DNA of 64,000 nucleotides from Pectobacterium parmentieri. Lineage in GTDB: Bacteria > Pseudomonadota > Gammaproteobacteria > Enterobacterales > Enterobacteriaceae. The number at the start of each line of letters is the position of its first letter. Position 1 is the first letter of the stretch. Location: the NCBI RefSeq assembly GCF_001742145.1, contig NZ_CP015749.1, positions 4,402,001 through 4,466,000 on the forward strand, written 5' to 3'. A program made the position numbers and the translations under genes. Below are positions 46,556-63,756 of the stretch, piece after piece. Below the pieces are notes generated by a model, which did not search any database, was not told the origin of the DNA, and was given only the letters and a program-made list of their open reading frames with translations.

Positions 46556-47179
46556 ATGCTGATAACGTCTTTTCTGACAGCTACGCTGGAAACTGCGCTG
46601 AATCAGCTTCTTTTTCACGACACTGTTTCTTGTGATCGGAGCATGAAGTCTGCCCGTCAGCGTTTACAGGGAAAAACACTCCAGATCGCGCTGGCTGAAC
46701 TGGATGTTCCTTTGGTGCTGGTGTTTAACGAACAGCGACTGGATGTCGTTAGCCAGTGGGGCGAATTGGCTGATTGTCGTCTGAATACACGCGTCCCGGT
46801 TCTGATGAAATTACGCGATCGTCAACAGCTATCGTCACTGATGCGTAGCGGTGAACTGGTTATTGAAGGTGATATTCAAGTCGTTCAACAGTTCATCGTG
46901 CTGTGCGATCTGGCGGAGTTCGATCCGGCGGAATGGCTATCCCCTTATCTGGGCGATATCGTTGCTCAGGGCCTTAGCCAGACGGCACAGAAAACACTGG
47001 GTTTCCTGAAACGGTCATTACATCAGCAGCAACATTTTCTTTCCGAGACGTTAACGGAAGAGTGGCGACTGGCACCGGGAAAACTGGAAAACGCCTGGTT
47101 CCACGAGGAAATTGTTGCGCTGGATAAATCCGTTGATGTGTTGTCTGAACGGCTGGCGAAACTGGAGACCTTACGATGA
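46556..47179 (+). CDS. ubiJ: Ubiquinone biosynthesis accessory factor UbiJ
   Basis: 207 residues from ATG 46556 ([19 protein letters not shown]); an in-frame TTG at 46544 is unlikely. SCP2-like lipid-binding domain ([32 protein letters not shown]) and a coiled C-terminus. Helps the Ubi complex hold lipid intermediates. It overlaps ubiB by 4 bp. Confidence 0.93.
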   Translation: MLITSFLTATLETALNQLLFHDTVSCDRSMKSARQRLQGKTLQIALAELDVPLVLVFNEQRLDVVSQWGELADCRLNTRVPVLMKLRDRQQLSSLMRSGELVIEGDIQVVQQFIVLCDLAEFDPAEWLSPYLGDIVAQGLSQTAQKTLGFLKRSLHQQQHFLSETLTEEWRLAPGKLENAWFHEEIVALDKSVDVLSERLAKLETLR

Positions 47180-48816
47180 CGCCCGGTGAATTACGCCGCC
47201 TCTACAGCATTGTGCGTGTGTTGTTGAGCTATGGTCTGGACGAACTCATTCCTAAAATGCGTCTGACGTTTCCACTGCGTGCGGGTCGCCGCCTGCTGTT
47301 TTGGTTACCTAACCGCCACCGCAACATGCCTTTAGGGGAACGTCTGCGTTTAGCGCTTCAGGAGTTGGGGCCGGTGTGGATTAAGTTCGGGCAAATGATG
47401 TCGACGCGCCGCGATCTGTTTCCACCTGCTATCGCCGATCAGTTAGCAATGTTGCAGGATAAGGTTGAGCCGTTTGATGGCAAACTGGCGCGTGAGCAGA
47501 TTGAGCTGTCAATGGGGGGGATCCCTCTTGAAGAGTGGTTTGACGATTTTGATATCAAACCGTTGGCTTCAGCTTCGATTGCACAGGTTCATACCGCCCG
47601 CCTGAAAAGTACGGGAAAAGAGATTGTTATCAAGGTGATCCGCCCGGATATTTTACCTGTCATCAAGGCAGATATGCGCCTGATGAAACGTCTGGCTGGC
47701 TGGTTGCCTCGCTTGTTACCGGATGGTCGCCGTCTGCGCCCGCGTGAAGTGGTGCTGGAATATGAAAAAACACTGCTTGATGAGCTGAATTTGCTGCGAG
47801 AAGCGGCAAATGCCATCCAACTGCGGCGTAATTTTGAGAACAGCCCGATGCTGTATGTGCCGGAAATTTATTCGGACTATTGCAGAGAAAGCATGTTGGT
47901 CATGGAACGTATCTACGGCATTCCTGTTTCTGATGTCGACGCGCTGCAAGCCAATGGAACGGATATGAAATTGCTGGCAGAGCGCGGCGTTCAGGTGTTC
48001 TTCACGCAGGTATTTCGCGACAGTTTCTTCCATGCGGATATGCATCCCGGCAATATCTTTATCAGCTACGATCACCCCGAAGACCCGCAGTACATCGGTA
48101 TTGATTGCGGTATCGTCGGTTCGTTGAATAAAGAAGATAAGCGCTATCTGGCTGAGAATTTCATCGCTTTTTTCAACCGTGATTATCGCAAAGTCGCCGA
48201 ACTGCATGTAGATTCGGGCTGGGTGCCTGCAGATACCAATGTTGCAGATTTTGAGTTTGCTATTCGTACTGTCTGTGAGCCGATTTTCGAGAAGCCGTTG
48301 GCGGAAATTTCGTTCGGTCATGTATTGTTGAATTTGTTTAATACGGCGCGTCGCTTCAATATGGAAGTACAGCCTCAGTTGGTATTGCTGCAAAAAACGC
48401 TGCTGTATATTGAAGGCGTTGGTCGGCAGCTTTATCCGCAGCTCGATCTGTGGAAAACCGCTAAGCCTTTTCTGGAGAGTTGGCTGAAGCAACAGGTCGG
48501 TTTACCTGCGGTTTTCCGGGCGCTAAAAGAAAAGGCACCGTTCTGGGCTGAGAAACTGCCGGAGCTTCCTGAGCTCTTTTATGATGGGCTGCGTCAGCAT
48601 AAGATGTTAAAGCAAAGCGTCGATAAGCTGGCACATGAGCTGAAAACGCAGCAGGCTCGCCAAGGACAGTCACGATATCTTTTGGGTATTGGCGCAACCC
48701 TGCTAATCAGTGGTACGGTGTTACTGGTTGGTCGTGTTGGAACCGATATGGTTCCCGCAGGGTTGATGGCAGCAGGAATTGTTGCCTGGTTTATCGGTTG
48801 GCGTCGAACTCGTTGA
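47176..48816 (+). CDS. ubiB: UbiB, atypical kinase-like ubiquinone factor
   Basis: 546 residues. ADCK family motif [14 protein letters not shown] (KxGQ), nucleotide-binding [13 protein letters not shown] and [14 protein letters not shown] [14 protein letters not shown]; two C-terminal membrane segments (502-520, 524-540). Needed for ubiquinone synthesis. Coupled to ubiJ. Confidence 0.96.
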   Translation: MTPGELRRLYSIVRVLLSYGLDELIPKMRLTFPLRAGRRLLFWLPNRHRNMPLGERLRLALQELGPVWIKFGQMMSTRRDLFPPAIADQLAMLQDKVEPFDGKLAREQIELSMGGIPLEEWFDDFDIKPLASASIAQVHTARLKSTGKEIVIKVIRPDILPVIKADMRLMKRLAGWLPRLLPDGRRLRPREVVLEYEKTLLDELNLLREAANAIQLRRNFENSPMLYVPEIYSDYCRESMLVMERIYGIPVSDVDALQANGTDMKLLAERGVQVFFTQVFRDSFFHADMHPGNIFISYDHPEDPQYIGIDCGIVGSLNKEDKRYLAENFIAFFNRDYRKVAELHVDSGWVPADTNVADFEFAIRTVCEPIFEKPLAEISFGHVLLNLFNTARRFNMEVQPQLVLLQKTLLYIEGVGRQLYPQLDLWKTAKPFLESWLKQQVGLPAVFRALKEKAPFWAEKLPELPELFYDGLRQHKMLKQSVDKLAHELKTQQARQGQSRYLLGIGATLLISGTVLLVGRVGTDMVPAGLMAAGIVAWFIGWRRTR

Positions 48817-48898
48817 AGCAGATCATGATGCACGCCAGAATTACCCGATATAATAACGAAAATTCTGTCGTTCCCCTTTTTGAAAAGAGGTAAATGTT

Positions 48899-49159
48899 AT
48901 GGGTGGTATTAGTCTCTGGAACCTGTTGATTATCGCAGTTATCGTCATCTTGCTGTTCGGAACCAACAAGTTGAGAACGCTGGGTTCGGATTTGGGCGCG
49001 TCAATCAAAGGCTTTAAGAAAGCCATGGGTGACGAACAGCCGCCGGCTAGTACAGACAAAACGCAGCCAGATGCCGATTTCTCTACCAAGTCTATTGCTG
49101 ACAGCCAATCAGACGTCAAGCAGGGCGATACGAAGAGCCAGCATAAAGAGCAGGTGTAA
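48899..49159 (+). CDS. tatA: Sec-independent translocase TatA
   Basis: 86 residues: N-terminal membrane helix ([20 protein letters not shown]), amphipathic helix ([18 protein letters not shown]) and an acidic tail. Forms the pore for folded, twin-arginine proteins. Confidence 0.96.
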   Translation: MGGISLWNLLIIAVIVILLFGTNKLRTLGSDLGASIKGFKKAMGDEQPPASTDKTQPDADFSTKSIADSQSDVKQGDTKSQHKEQV

Positions 49160-49162
49160 TCT

Positions 49163-49774
49163 GTGTTCGATATCGGTTTTGGTGAATTGCTATTGGTGAT
49201 GATTCTCGGCCTGATTGTTCTCGGGCCGGAGCGTCTCCCCGTCGCAGTCAGAACGGTTGCAAGCTGGATCAGGACGCTGCGTTCGCTGGCATCTACGGTT
49301 CAGAATGAACTGGCGCAGGAACTGAAACTCCAGGAGTTTCAGGAAAGCCTGAAGAAAGTCGAAAATGCCAGTTTGCAGAACCTGTCGCCTGAGTTGAAAG
49401 CCTCAATGGATGAACTCAAAGAGGCGGCAGAGGCGATGAAACGTGGCTATACCGGAACATCGTTACCGCAAACGTCAGAGGGGCTCGCAAAATCAGACGA
49501 TCCCAAAAAATCAGACGTTCACAATGCGGCGATGGAACCGCAGCGCAACATCCCACTGAGCGATCCCGAAGCCGCTTATGATGGGGTGATTGAAGCGGAA
49601 GCCACAGTACGTCCGGCAGTCAGCCAGCCTAAACCTGAAAACAGTGTTGCTTCTGAATATCACCATGATGGCCGTAACGCTACAGGTGATGAAGTTGTCG
49701 GCAACGATAATGTCAAACCTGAGCAGTCCCAGTCTTCTGCTGTTTCTGCCCGCCAACCGAGCGATAGTCTTTAG
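49163..49774 (+). CDS. tatB: Sec-independent translocase TatB
   Basis: 203 residues, starting [20 protein letters not shown] with the conserved Glu8 and [10 protein letters not shown]; then a long charged tail. 3 bp after tatA. Confidence 0.96.
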   Translation: MFDIGFGELLLVMILGLIVLGPERLPVAVRTVASWIRTLRSLASTVQNELAQELKLQEFQESLKKVENASLQNLSPELKASMDELKEAAEAMKRGYTGTSLPQTSEGLAKSDDPKKSDVHNAAMEPQRNIPLSDPEAAYDGVIEAEATVRPAVSQPKPENSVASEYHHDGRNATGDEVVGNDNVKPEQSQSSAVSARQPSDSL

Positions 49775-49777
49775 TTT

Positions 49778-50527
49778 ATGGCCGATGAAGATACTCAACC
49801 GCTAATTAGCCACCTTATTGAGCTACGCAAGCGACTACTAAACAGCATTATCTGTGTGCTGGCGGTATTTATTGCGCTGGTGTACTTTGCCAATGACATT
49901 TACCAACTGGTTTCTGCACCACTCATCGAGCAATTGCCTGCCGGCGCCAATATGATCGCGACTGATGTCGCTTCACCGTTCTTCGCGCCGATAAAGCTGA
50001 CGATGATTGTCTCGGTGTTTATTGCCGCGCCACTGGTGCTGTATCAGGTGTGGGCGTTTGTCGCGCCTGCCCTGTATAAACACGAACGTCGCTTAATGAT
50101 GCCGTTACTGGTATCCAGCAGCCTGCTATTTTATTCGGGTATGGCGTTTGCGTACTTTGTGGTGTTCCCGCTGGCGTTTGGTTTTTTTGCGAAAACTGCG
50201 CCCATTGGCGTGGTGATTGCAACTGACATCAATAACTACCTCGATTTTGTTATGGCGCTGTTCATGGCGTTCGGCGTATCGTTTGAGGTGCCCGTTGCCA
50301 TTGTGCTGCTCTGCTGGAGTGGCGTGGTGACGCCGGAAGATCTGAAGAGAAAGCGTCCTTATATTTTGGTGGGCGCATTCGTTGTCGGGATGCTGCTAAC
50401 GCCGCCGGACGTTCTCTCACAGACGCTGCTGGCTATCCCGATGTACCTGCTGTTTGAAATCGGCGTCTTCTTCGCGCGGTTTTATGTTGGTAAAGGCCGA
50501 AGAACCGAAACCGAAGAGCTATCGTAG
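49778..50527 (+). CDS. tatC: Sec-independent translocase TatC
   Basis: 249 residues, six membrane segments; [17 protein letters not shown] start and [13 protein letters not shown] match the signal-recognition site. 3 bp after tatB. Confidence 0.97.
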   Translation: MADEDTQPLISHLIELRKRLLNSIICVLAVFIALVYFANDIYQLVSAPLIEQLPAGANMIATDVASPFFAPIKLTMIVSVFIAAPLVLYQVWAFVAPALYKHERRLMMPLLVSSSLLFYSGMAFAYFVVFPLAFGFFAKTAPIGVVIATDINNYLDFVMALFMAFGVSFEVPVAIVLLCWSGVVTPEDLKRKRPYILVGAFVVGMLLTPPDVLSQTLLAIPMYLLFEIGVFFARFYVGKGRRTETEELS

Positions 50528-50561
50528 TCACTCACGGTTACCTGCGGCAGGACGGTAAAAT

Positions 50562-50590
50562 GACCTCTCTTTGAGAGGTCTTATTTTTTA
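50562..50590 (+). terminator. Terminator after tatC
   Basis: gacctctc-ttt-gagaggtc followed by ttattttttatt; it lies between tatC and tatD. Confidence 0.8.
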
Positions 50591-50608
50591 TTCGCTAGAG
50601 TGAAAGTC

Positions 50609-52431
<1,823 letters not shown>

Positions 52432-52438
52432 ACCTGTT

Positions 52439-52471
52439 CTCACCCGGCGTGGTGCAAACGCGCCGGGTGAG
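52439..52471. terminator. Terminator between convergent hemB and rfaH
   Basis: ctcacccggcg / cgccgggtgag, 11-bp arms; no long T-run, but it lies between the two stops. Confidence 0.6.
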
Positions 52472-52493
52472 GCAAAGAAGATGGCGTGCTTGA

Positions 52494-52982
52494 CTAGGTT
52501 TTACGAAATTCTCGGTTATCTATGCTGTGCTTGACCTGCTTGTTTAGCATACACAGCAATAACATTGAGCGGGCTTCACCATCAGGTTCGGTGTAGATCG
52601 CCTGAAGGCCAGAGAAGACACCATCGGTGATCACAACGTTATCACCGGGCTGTGGCGTCAACGGGTCAATGATCTTCTGTATGGGGCGAAGTGATAGCTC
52701 ATCAATAACCTGCTGCGGAATGGTCGCTGGCAGTGCACCAAATCGCACAAAGCTGTTCACCCCACGCGTCGCGCTGATGGTGGTGGTGTGGATGCGCTCG
52801 GGGTCGAATTCCACAAACAGGTAGTTCGGGAACAGCGGCTCACACACTTCAGTTCGCTTACCACGAACAATTTTGTCTAGCGTGATCATCGGGCTCACGC
52901 AAGTGACATCCTGACGTTCCAGATGCTCTTTCGCTCGCAGCAGTTGACCACGTTTACAATACAGTAAGTACCAGGCTTCCAT
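52494..52982 (-). CDS. rfaH: RfaH, transcription antiterminator
   Basis: 162 residues; NusG-like N-terminal ([32 protein letters not shown]) and the fold-switching C-terminal ([20 protein letters not shown]). Recruited by ops sites to long surface and toxin operons. No ops site was found ahead of the hcp-rhs operon here. Confidence 0.95.
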   Translation of the reverse strand: MEAWYLLYCKRGQLLRAKEHLERQDVTCVSPMITLDKIVRGKRTEVCEPLFPNYLFVEFDPERIHTTTISATRGVNSFVRFGALPATIPQQVIDELSLRPIQKIIDPLTPQPGDNVVITDGVFSGLQAIYTEPDGEARSMLLLCMLNKQVKHSIDNREFRKT

Positions 52983-53182
52983 AATTTCGCAGACTTATGA
53001 TTCCGACGTGCAAGCATAACAAAAGCGAGCAAGGATAAAAAATTTTCGGTGGATATTTTTGTTATCACACTATGGTGAGCGGATTCTTGATGGTGATTGG
53101 ATTCTTGCCATAAATAGGCATTGCGGGAAGCGACAGGCTGGCTAAGAGACTTTATAATAGCCAGAACGATAGACTGCCCCCG

Positions 53183-54679
53183 ATGAATAGCATGAAATAC
53201 CGTGACTTACGCGAATTCCTCTCACTGCTGGAAGAGAGAGGGGAGTTGAAACGCATTACCCAGCCCATCGATCCCTACCTTGAAATGACGGAAATTGCCG
53301 ATCGGACGCTGCGTGCGGAAGGTCCAGCCCTCCTGTTTGAGAACCCCAAAGGCTATGACATGCCGGTGTTGTGCAATTTATTTGGCACGCCGAAGCGTGT
53401 TGCATTGGGAATGGGACAGGAAGAGGTCAGCGCATTGCGAGACGTTGGCAAGCTGCTGGCATTTTTGAAAGAGCCAGAGCCGCCTAAGGGGTTCCGCGAT
53501 CTGGTCGATAAAATGCCGAAATTCCGTCAGGTACTGAATATGCCGACAAAACGGCTGTCTTCTGCGCCGTGTCAGGAGCAGGTCTGGAAAGGCGATGATG
53601 TTGATCTGCGACGCATTCCAGTGATGCAGTGCTGGCCGGAAGATGCCGCGCCGCTTATTACCTGGGGACTCACCGTGACGCGGGGGCCGCATAAAGAGCG
53701 GCAGAACCTGGGGATCTATCGCCAGCAGGTGCTGGGTAAAAACAAACTGATCATGCGCTGGCTATCTCATCGCGGCGGCGCACTGGATTTTCAGGAGTGG
53801 TGTCAGGAAAATCCGGGGCAGCGTTTTCCAGTCGCTGTCGCGCTGGGGGCTGACCCAGCGACGATCCTCGGTGCGGTGACGCCTGTGCCTGACACGTTGT
53901 CAGAATATGCCTTTGCGGGCTTATTACGTGGGCATAAGACTGAAGTGGTTAAATGTCTGTCGAGCGATTTGGAAGTCCCTGCCAGTGCGGAAATTGTTCT
54001 GGAAGGCTATATTGAGCCAGGAGAAATGGCGGCAGAGGGGCCGTATGGCGACCATACCGGCTATTACAATGAAGTCGATCACTTTCCGGTCTTTACCGTT
54101 ACGCATATTACTCAACGCCAGAATGCTATTTATCACTCGACTTACACAGGGCGGCCGCCGGATGAGCCTGCGGTACTGGGCGTGGCGCTGAATGAAGTTT
54201 TCGTACCGATCCTGCAAAAGCAGTTTCCTGAGATTGTCGACTTTTATTTGCCGCCGGAGGGTTGCTCTTACCGTCTGGCGGTCGTTACCATGAAGAAACA
54301 GTACGCGGGTCATGCCAAACGCGTCATGATGGGCGTCTGGTCTTTTTTACGCCAGTTCATGTATACGAAATTTGTCATTGTCTGCGATGATGACGTTAAC
54401 GCGCGTGATTGGAAAGACGTGATATGGGCGATTACCACACGTATGGATCCGGCTCGCGATACGGTATTAGTGGAAAATACGCCGATAGACTATCTTGATT
54501 TCGCTTCGCCGGTTTCTGGTCTGGGCTCAAAAATGGGTCTGGACGCGACCAATAAATGGCCTGGCGAAACGCAGCGTGAATGGGGACACCCCATCAAGAA
54601 AGACCCGCAGATTTGCGCCCGTATTGATGAAATATGGGACGAATTAGCCATTTTTAGTGACAGAGAGCCTCGGCGCTAA
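53183..54679 (+). CDS. ubiD: 3-octaprenyl-4-hydroxybenzoate carboxy-lyase
   Basis: 498 residues; prenyl-FMN-dependent decarboxylase in ubiquinone synthesis. Motifs [14 protein letters not shown] [34 protein letters not shown] and [19 protein letters not shown]. Next to fre, as in E. coli. Confidence 0.97.
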   Translation: MNSMKYRDLREFLSLLEERGELKRITQPIDPYLEMTEIADRTLRAEGPALLFENPKGYDMPVLCNLFGTPKRVALGMGQEEVSALRDVGKLLAFLKEPEPPKGFRDLVDKMPKFRQVLNMPTKRLSSAPCQEQVWKGDDVDLRRIPVMQCWPEDAAPLITWGLTVTRGPHKERQNLGIYRQQVLGKNKLIMRWLSHRGGALDFQEWCQENPGQRFPVAVALGADPATILGAVTPVPDTLSEYAFAGLLRGHKTEVVKCLSSDLEVPASAEIVLEGYIEPGEMAAEGPYGDHTGYYNEVDHFPVFTVTHITQRQNAIYHSTYTGRPPDEPAVLGVALNEVFVPILQKQFPEIVDFYLPPEGCSYRLAVVTMKKQYAGHAKRVMMGVWSFLRQFMYTKFVIVCDDDVNARDWKDVIWAITTRMDPARDTVLVENTPIDYLDFASPVSGLGSKMGLDATNKWPGETQREWGHPIKKDPQICARIDEIWDELAIFSDREPRR

Positions 54680-54731
54680 CTGCTGCTGCTCTGTTCTCAG
54701 TTTTGCTTTTATGACCCTATAGAGGGAATGC

Positions 54732-55433
54732 ATGACAACATTGAGCTGTAAAGTGACTTCGGTCGAAGCCATAACCGATACGGTTTATCGCGTTCGTTTG
54801 TTACCTGAAGCGCCTTTTTCCTTTCGGGCTGGCCAATATTTGATGGTAGTGATGGGCGATCGAGATAAACGTCCTTTCTCACTGGCATCGACCCCGATGG
54901 ATAAAGGTTTTATTGAGTTGCATATTGGGGCGTCCGAACTGAACCTTTACGCGATGGCCGTGATGGAACGCATTCACAAGGAAAAAAACCTGACGGTAGA
55001 TATCCCGCATGGCGAGGCCTGGCTGCGAGAAGAGAGTACGCGCCCGCTGGTGTTGATTGCCGGTGGAACCGGATTTTCGTATGTGCGTTCTATTCTGCTG
55101 ACCGCACTGGCGCAGCAACCTGAGCGCGATATCTCCATTTACTGGGGCGGACGCGAATCCCAGCATCTGTACGATTTAACGGAGCTTGAAGGTTTTGTGG
55201 CCAAGCACCCTAATCTGCGCGTCGTGCCCGTCGTCGAACAGCCAGAAGAAGGGTGGAATGGTAGAACGGGCACGGTTCTGAGCGCGGTTTTGCAGGATTA
55301 CGGTTCACTGGCGGAACAGGATATTTACATCGCTGGGCGTTTTGAGATGGCGAAAATTGCGCGTGAGCGTTTTTGTAATGAGCGTGGCGCGCTGGCAGCT
55401 CATATGTTCAGCGATGCATTTTCGTTTATTTGA
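54732..55433 (+). CDS. fre: NAD(P)H-flavin reductase
   Basis: 233 residues; reduces free flavins. RPFSLAST (flavin site), [17 protein letters not shown] and [14 protein letters not shown] (NADP site) fit Fre. 52 bp after ubiD. Confidence 0.95.
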   Translation: MTTLSCKVTSVEAITDTVYRVRLLPEAPFSFRAGQYLMVVMGDRDKRPFSLASTPMDKGFIELHIGASELNLYAMAVMERIHKEKNLTVDIPHGEAWLREESTRPLVLIAGGTGFSYVRSILLTALAQQPERDISIYWGGRESQHLYDLTELEGFVAKHPNLRVVPVVEQPEEGWNGRTGTVLSAVLQDYGSLAEQDIYIAGRFEMAKIARERFCNERGALAAHMFSDAFSFI

Positions 55434-55492
55434 CGAAGTGGTATTTGCTGGCTGCTCACGTTTTTTATTCACCCTTGAGCTGAGGTGAAGGT

Positions 55493-55518
55493 CACAGCCA
55501 TCTGTATCGATGGCTGTG
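55493..55518 (+). terminator. Terminator after fre
   Basis: cacagccatc-tgtatc-gatggctgtg followed by a T-containing tract (tggtttgcctatttt). Confidence 0.65.
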
Positions 55519-55664
55519 TGGTTTGCCTATTTTATTTCTATGTAATATCTCTTCTGTTAATTTTATCAATAGCTTAATGTTATATCGGCTGTGGATGGTT
55601 TCTTTGCTTTAATCATTATCTATCAATGGCATTCTGTTGTGTTTTATATCAAAAGGAAATTGAG

Positions 55665-56633
55665 TTGAACGTCAAAATAATAAGTAATCTATTCTTAACT
55701 ATCAGTTTTTTGGGGGGGATGGGAGCAGCATTCGGCTACCCTTTAAGTGATAAAGATTTATCTGAAGCCCGTAAAGGATTTCACACGCAGTTAGTAATGG
55801 ATACGTTGGAGCCTGATGGAAAAGCGGATACTCCGCCGAAGGAGATCTTCAATACAGTTCACTACCCCTCTGCGGTCGGCCCACTCGTTGCCTATATTTC
55901 TCCCGATCCTAAGGATGAGAAGCGCCATCCCGCCGTTGTCTGGGCACATGGTGGGTATGGTGGTATCGGTGATTTTTTCTGGGAGCCTCAGGATGAGGAT
56001 AACGATCAAAGTGCACGAGCCTTTCGTGAAGCGGGAATCGTTATGATGGTTCCGAGTTGGCGCGGCGAGAATGATAATCCCGGTAAGTTTGAAATGTTCT
56101 ACGGCGAAGTTGACGATCTGCACGCCGCGCGGGAATATCTGGCTAAGCTGCCTTATGTCGATCCTAAACGTATTTATGTGGCGGGTCACAGCACAGGTGG
56201 AACCATGGCTTTATTAGCTAATGAATATCGTGCGGGTTTCCGCGCTGCTTTTTCATTGGGGGGAATCCCTGATTTGAAAGTACGGCTTGATGCCGGTCCC
56301 ACCGCGGTTGGCCCTTCATTTAATACAAGTAACCCTCAAGAGTTCTATTTACGTTCGCCACGAACCTTTATTACCCATATAAAATCCCCAACCTTTTATT
56401 TTGAAGGGGAAGAATCTTATTGGGATGAAGAACTAAAGACTATGAAGGATGATGCGTTAGGCGCACAGGTCCCTTTCTATGCCCACAGCATACCTTATGG
56501 AGATCACTTTACTATTATATTGCCGATTACCCGCCTAATTGCTCAGAAAATTTTGCAGGATACGGGTGAGAGCGTGAGTATTGGTTTTAGTCAGAGTGAG
56601 ATTAAAAAAATCGGTCAAGATATTAAGCAGTAA
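55665..56633 (+). CDS. Secreted alpha/beta hydrolase
   Basis: About 322 residues from TTG 55665, preferred because aaaggaa stands about 8 bp before it and a signal peptide then begins at once (NVKIISNLFLTISFLGGMGA, cleavage near AFG). An ATG at 55626 would add 13 residues ahead of the signal. Prolyl-oligopeptidase-like core: WAHGGYGG (oxyanion), nucleophile in AGHSTGGTMAL, catalytic His likely in YGDHFTI. Substrate unknown; periplasmic or exported esterase or peptidase. Stands alone between terminators. Confidence 0.75.
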   Translation: MNVKIISNLFLTISFLGGMGAAFGYPLSDKDLSEARKGFHTQLVMDTLEPDGKADTPPKEIFNTVHYPSAVGPLVAYISPDPKDEKRHPAVVWAHGGYGGIGDFFWEPQDEDNDQSARAFREAGIVMMVPSWRGENDNPGKFEMFYGEVDDLHAAREYLAKLPYVDPKRIYVAGHSTGGTMALLANEYRAGFRAAFSLGGIPDLKVRLDAGPTAVGPSFNTSNPQEFYLRSPRTFITHIKSPTFYFEGEESYWDEELKTMKDDALGAQVPFYAHSIPYGDHFTIILPITRLIAQKILQDTGESVSIGFSQSEIKKIGQDIKQ

Positions 56634-56637
56634 AATA

Positions 56638-56670
56638 ACAAGAGCGATAGAGTTTTCTATCGCTCTTGTT
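56638..56670. terminator. Terminator after the hydrolase gene
   Basis: acaagagcgataga-gttt-tctatcgctcttgt then ttat; 14-bp perfect arms directly after the stop. Confidence 0.75.
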
Positions 56671-56747
56671 TATAGATGATGCTCTGTTACTCGGCTGCGT
56701 TGTAAAATTCCCATGGATTAACGTGATACCGTTAGCGATTAATTTGC

Positions 56748-60112
<3,365 letters not shown>

Positions 60113-60138
60113 GTTTATCTCCGCTGTTTGTGTGAGTG

Positions 60139-60155
60139 ATCTGGTATGACCAGAT
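60139..60155. promoter_or_regulatory. FadR operator upstream of fadBA
   Basis: ATCTGGTATGACCAGAT, a perfect palindromic 17-bp FadR site, 27 bp before the fadB start. FadR represses fadBA when long-chain acyl-CoA is scarce. Confidence 0.85.
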
Positions 60156-60297
60156 AATTGAATTGTGGTTTTAATGTTAATTTTTTGCAAACGAGAGATT
60201 AATTTTTTGCCGAATTGATCACAAAGCACCGGACGCTGCCCTTGGGGGATGCCTGTGTTAAAATGGAGGGATCATGTCGTGACGTACAAGGATACTT

Positions 60298-61629
60298 ATG
60301 GAAAAGCTGGCTTCTTTATATCATCACCATCTGGCGACGCTGCAAACGCGTGCTCAGGCGGTTTTAGCGCGCCATCAGCTTGACGCATTACTGATTCACT
60401 CTGGTGAGCTGTTGACCGTTTTTCTGGACGATCACGACTATCCTTTTAAAGTTAACCCGCAGTTTAAAGCCTGGGTTCCGGTCACGCAGGTGCCGAACTG
60501 CTGGCTATGGGTTGATGGCGTTAATCCGCCGAAGCTGTGGTTCTACTCACCGGTTGATTACTGGCATAACGTAGTGCCGGTTCCTGAGAGTTTCTGGACT
60601 GAAGAGATTGATATTACTGTGCTGCGGAATGCGGATGATATTGGGCAGTTGCTCCCATCGCAGCGCGAACGTGTTGCCTACATCGGCTACGCACCACAGC
60701 GTGCGCAGGATTTGGGTATTCGGGCGGATAATATCAATCCTCAGGGCGTGTTGGATTATCTGCACTATCATCGCGCTTACAAAACAGACTACGAGCTGGC
60801 CTGCATGCGTGAAGCTCAAAAGACGGCGGTTATCGGCCATCGTGCAGCGCATGAAGCGTTTCTTTCTGGCATGAGCGAATTCGATATTAATCTGGCGTAT
60901 CTGACGGCAACTGGCCATCGGGATATCGATGTGCCTTACGGCAATATCATTGCGCTCAATGAACATGCAGCGGTGCTGCACTATACCCAGTTAGATCATC
61001 AGGCACCTTCCGATGTTCGCAGCTTTCTGATTGATGCGGGCGCTGAATATAACGGCTATGCCGCTGACCTCACGCGAACCTATTCTGCACAGAGCGATGG
61101 GGCGTTTGCTCAACTGATTAAAGATCTCAACCAGGAAATGCTCGCGTTGATTGATACCGTTCAGGCGGGCGTGCGCTATAGCGATTACCATCTTCAGATG
61201 CATCAGCGGATTGCGAAGCTGCTGAAATCACATCAACTGGTGCGGGACATCAGCGAAGAAGCGATGGTAGAGCAGGGGCTTACGTCGCCTTTCCTGCCGC
61301 ACGGCCTTGGTCACCCGCTGGGCTTGCAGGTGCATGATGTCGCTGGGTTTATGCAAGACGACCGCGGTACACATCTGGCTGCTCCGACGCAGCATCCTTA
61401 TCTGCGTTGTACCCGTGTGCTCGAGTCAGGCATGGTCATGACGATCGAACCGGGAATCTATTTCATTGAATCATTGCTCACTCCGTGGCGTGAGTGCGCA
61501 TTGAGTCAGCACTTTGACTGGCAAAAAATAGATGCGCTGAAACCGTTTGGTGGTATTCGTATCGAAGATAATATTGTCATTCATGAAGGGCGTGTGGAAA
61601 ACATGACGCGCGATCTGAATTTAGCCTGA
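60298..61629 (+). CDS. pepQ: Xaa-Pro dipeptidase
   Basis: 443 residues; metal ligands in [41 protein letters not shown] and GGIRIEDN. Cleaves dipeptides with C-terminal proline. Divergent from fadBA as in E. coli; overlaps yigZ by one base. Confidence 0.96.
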   Translation: MEKLASLYHHHLATLQTRAQAVLARHQLDALLIHSGELLTVFLDDHDYPFKVNPQFKAWVPVTQVPNCWLWVDGVNPPKLWFYSPVDYWHNVVPVPESFWTEEIDITVLRNADDIGQLLPSQRERVAYIGYAPQRAQDLGIRADNINPQGVLDYLHYHRAYKTDYELACMREAQKTAVIGHRAAHEAFLSGMSEFDINLAYLTATGHRDIDVPYGNIIALNEHAAVLHYTQLDHQAPSDVRSFLIDAGAEYNGYAADLTRTYSAQSDGAFAQLIKDLNQEMLALIDTVQAGVRYSDYHLQMHQRIAKLLKSHQLVRDISEEAMVEQGLTSPFLPHGLGHPLGLQVHDVAGFMQDDRGTHLAAPTQHPYLRCTRVLESGMVMTIEPGIYFIESLLTPWRECALSQHFDWQKIDALKPFGGIRIEDNIVIHEGRVENMTRDLNLA

Positions 61630-62240
61630 TGCAAGCGTATCCCATTCTTACTGCACCCGTGAGCTTCAGTGAGGAAATCAAGAAAAGCCGCTTTACTACT
61701 ATCCTGGCGGCGACGCCAGGAGTCGACGCGGCAAAAGCGTTTATCCAGCACGTCAGAGAAGAGCATGCCTCGGCGGGGCACCACTGCTGGGCGTTTGTTG
61801 CGGGCGCGCCTGACGATTCTCAGCAGCTTGGTTTTTCTGACGATGGCGAACCGTCCGGCACGGCGGGTAAACCGATGTTGTCGCAACTGATGGGAAGCAG
61901 CATCGGTGAAATTACGGCGGTAGTGGTACGTTACTATGGCGGCATCCCGCTAGGTACTGGCGGGTTAGTAAAGGCTTATGGCGGTGGCGTTCAGCAAGCG
62001 CTCAAGCTGGTATCGCTGCAAGAGAAAGTCTTGCAAAAAGAGTATGGCTTACACTGTGACTATGCGCTGTTACCCCAGGTGGAATCACTGATCTTTCAGC
62101 TTGGCGGAAAAGTGCTGCATAGCGAGTATGGCGTGGACGTCGTATTGCGGTTCTCTCTCCCTATCAGGGGAACCGAGGAAGCGGCAACGAAATTGCGTGA
62201 TTTGAGTCGCGGTGCGTTGCATTTATTGCCGATTCTATAA
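61629..62240 (+). CDS. yigZ: YigZ, IMPACT family protein
   Basis: 203 residues; SEEIKKSRFTTILAATPGVD, GHHCWAFVAG, SDDGEPSGTAGKPML and VVVRYYGGIPLGTGGLVKAY are the family signature. Function uncertain (regulation of translation proposed for eukaryotic members). TGATG overlap with pepQ. Confidence 0.93.
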   Translation: MQAYPILTAPVSFSEEIKKSRFTTILAATPGVDAAKAFIQHVREEHASAGHHCWAFVAGAPDDSQQLGFSDDGEPSGTAGKPMLSQLMGSSIGEITAVVVRYYGGIPLGTGGLVKAYGGGVQQALKLVSLQEKVLQKEYGLHCDYALLPQVESLIFQLGGKVLHSEYGVDVVLRFSLPIRGTEEAATKLRDLSRGALHLLPIL

Positions 62241-62283
62241 TAATCCCAGCGCTTTTTTATGAATCATTAAGGAATTCCCTGCG

Positions 62284-63735
62284 ATGCACTTGCGCGCCAT
62301 AACCCGTATTGTCGGCCAGTTGGTTATCCTTTTTTCCGGGACGATGGTTATTCCTGGGCTGGTGGCATTAATTTATCGTGATGGCGCAGGCCGAGCGTTT
62401 ACGCAGACATTTATTGTCGCGCTAGCAATTGGCATCATGTTGTGGCTACCAAACCGTAAACAGAAACATGAACTGAAGTCTCGAGAAGGGTTTCTGATTG
62501 TTGTCCTCTTCTGGACGGTGCTGGGAAGCGTCGGAGCTCTGCCTTTTCTGTTTGCCGAGCATCCTAATCTGGGCGTAACGGATGCTTTTTTTGAATCGTT
62601 CTCAGGGCTAACGACAACAGGGGCAACCACGCTGGTTGGGTTAGACTCATTGCCTAAAGCCATCCTGTTTTATCGACAGATGCTGCAATGGTTTGGCGGG
62701 ATGGGGATCATCGTGCTCGCTGTTGCTATCCTGCCGATTCTGGGTGTTGGTGGGATGCAGCTTTATCGTGCGGAGATGCCGGGGCCGTTAAAGGAAAACA
62801 AAATGCGCCCGCGTATTGCCGATACGGCGAAAACGCTGTGGTTGATTTACCTCTTACTCACGATTGCCTGTGCAGTTGCGTTGTGGCTGGCTGGCATGCC
62901 GATATTTGATGCAATTGGGCACAGCTTCTCTACGGTGTCGGTCGGCGGGTTCTCTACCCACGATGCGAGTATCGGTTACTTTAACAGCCCAACGATTAAC
63001 ACCATCATCGCGATATTCTTGCTGATTTCTGGCTGTAACTTTGGTTTGCACTTTGCTCTGCTGAGCGGCCGCAGCCTGAAAGTGTACTGGCGTGACCCAG
63101 AATTCCGCATGTTCATTTTTGTTCAACTGTCGCTGGTGGCCGTGTGTACGATTGTCCTGTGGTTCCACCATGTTTATGACAGCGGGATGCAGACGATCAA
63201 TCAGGCCTTTTTTCAGGTTGTCTCCATGGCGACAACGGCAGGGTTTACGACGGATAGCATTGCATCATGGCCACTTTTTCTGCCGGTTTTGCTTCTGTGT
63301 TCTGCGTTTATTGGCGGGTGTGCGGGGTCAACCGGCGGTGGCCTGAAAGTGATTCGTATCCTGCTGCTTTTCCTGCAAGGATCGCGTGAGCTTAAGCGTT
63401 TAGTACATCCGAATGCGGTTTACACCATTAAGTTGGGTCATCGAGCGCTTCCGGAGCGCATCCTTGAAGCGGTATGGGGATTCTTTTCCGCATACGCGCT
63501 GGTTTTTATTGTCAGCATGCTGGCTGTCATTGCGACAGGCGTTGATGATTTTTCCGCGTTTGCTGCGGTTGCTGCCACATTGAATAATCTTGGGCCGGGC
63601 TTGGGCGTCGTCGCTGAGAATTTTACGTCAATGAATGATACGGCGAAATGGATTCTGATACTGACAATGCTGTTTGGTCGTTTAGAAGTCTTCACGCTTT
63701 TAGTGCTGTTTACGCCAACCTTCTGGCGGGAATAG
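62284..63735 (+). CDS. trkH: Trk system potassium uptake protein TrkH
   Basis: 483 residues, the E. coli length; four M1-P-M2 repeats with selectivity-filter segments TTTGATTLVG, STVSVGGFSTHD, SMATTAGFTTDS and LNNLGPGLG. Works with TrkA at the inner membrane. Upstream of hemG. Confidence 0.96.
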   Translation: MHLRAITRIVGQLVILFSGTMVIPGLVALIYRDGAGRAFTQTFIVALAIGIMLWLPNRKQKHELKSREGFLIVVLFWTVLGSVGALPFLFAEHPNLGVTDAFFESFSGLTTTGATTLVGLDSLPKAILFYRQMLQWFGGMGIIVLAVAILPILGVGGMQLYRAEMPGPLKENKMRPRIADTAKTLWLIYLLLTIACAVALWLAGMPIFDAIGHSFSTVSVGGFSTHDASIGYFNSPTINTIIAIFLLISGCNFGLHFALLSGRSLKVYWRDPEFRMFIFVQLSLVAVCTIVLWFHHVYDSGMQTINQAFFQVVSMATTAGFTTDSIASWPLFLPVLLLCSAFIGGCAGSTGGGLKVIRILLLFLQGSRELKRLVHPNAVYTIKLGHRALPERILEAVWGFFSAYALVFIVSMLAVIATGVDDFSAFAAVAATLNNLGPGLGVVAENFTSMNDTAKWILILTMLFGRLEVFTLLVLFTPTFWRE

Positions 63736-63756
63736 TCCCCATAAGGATAAAGAACA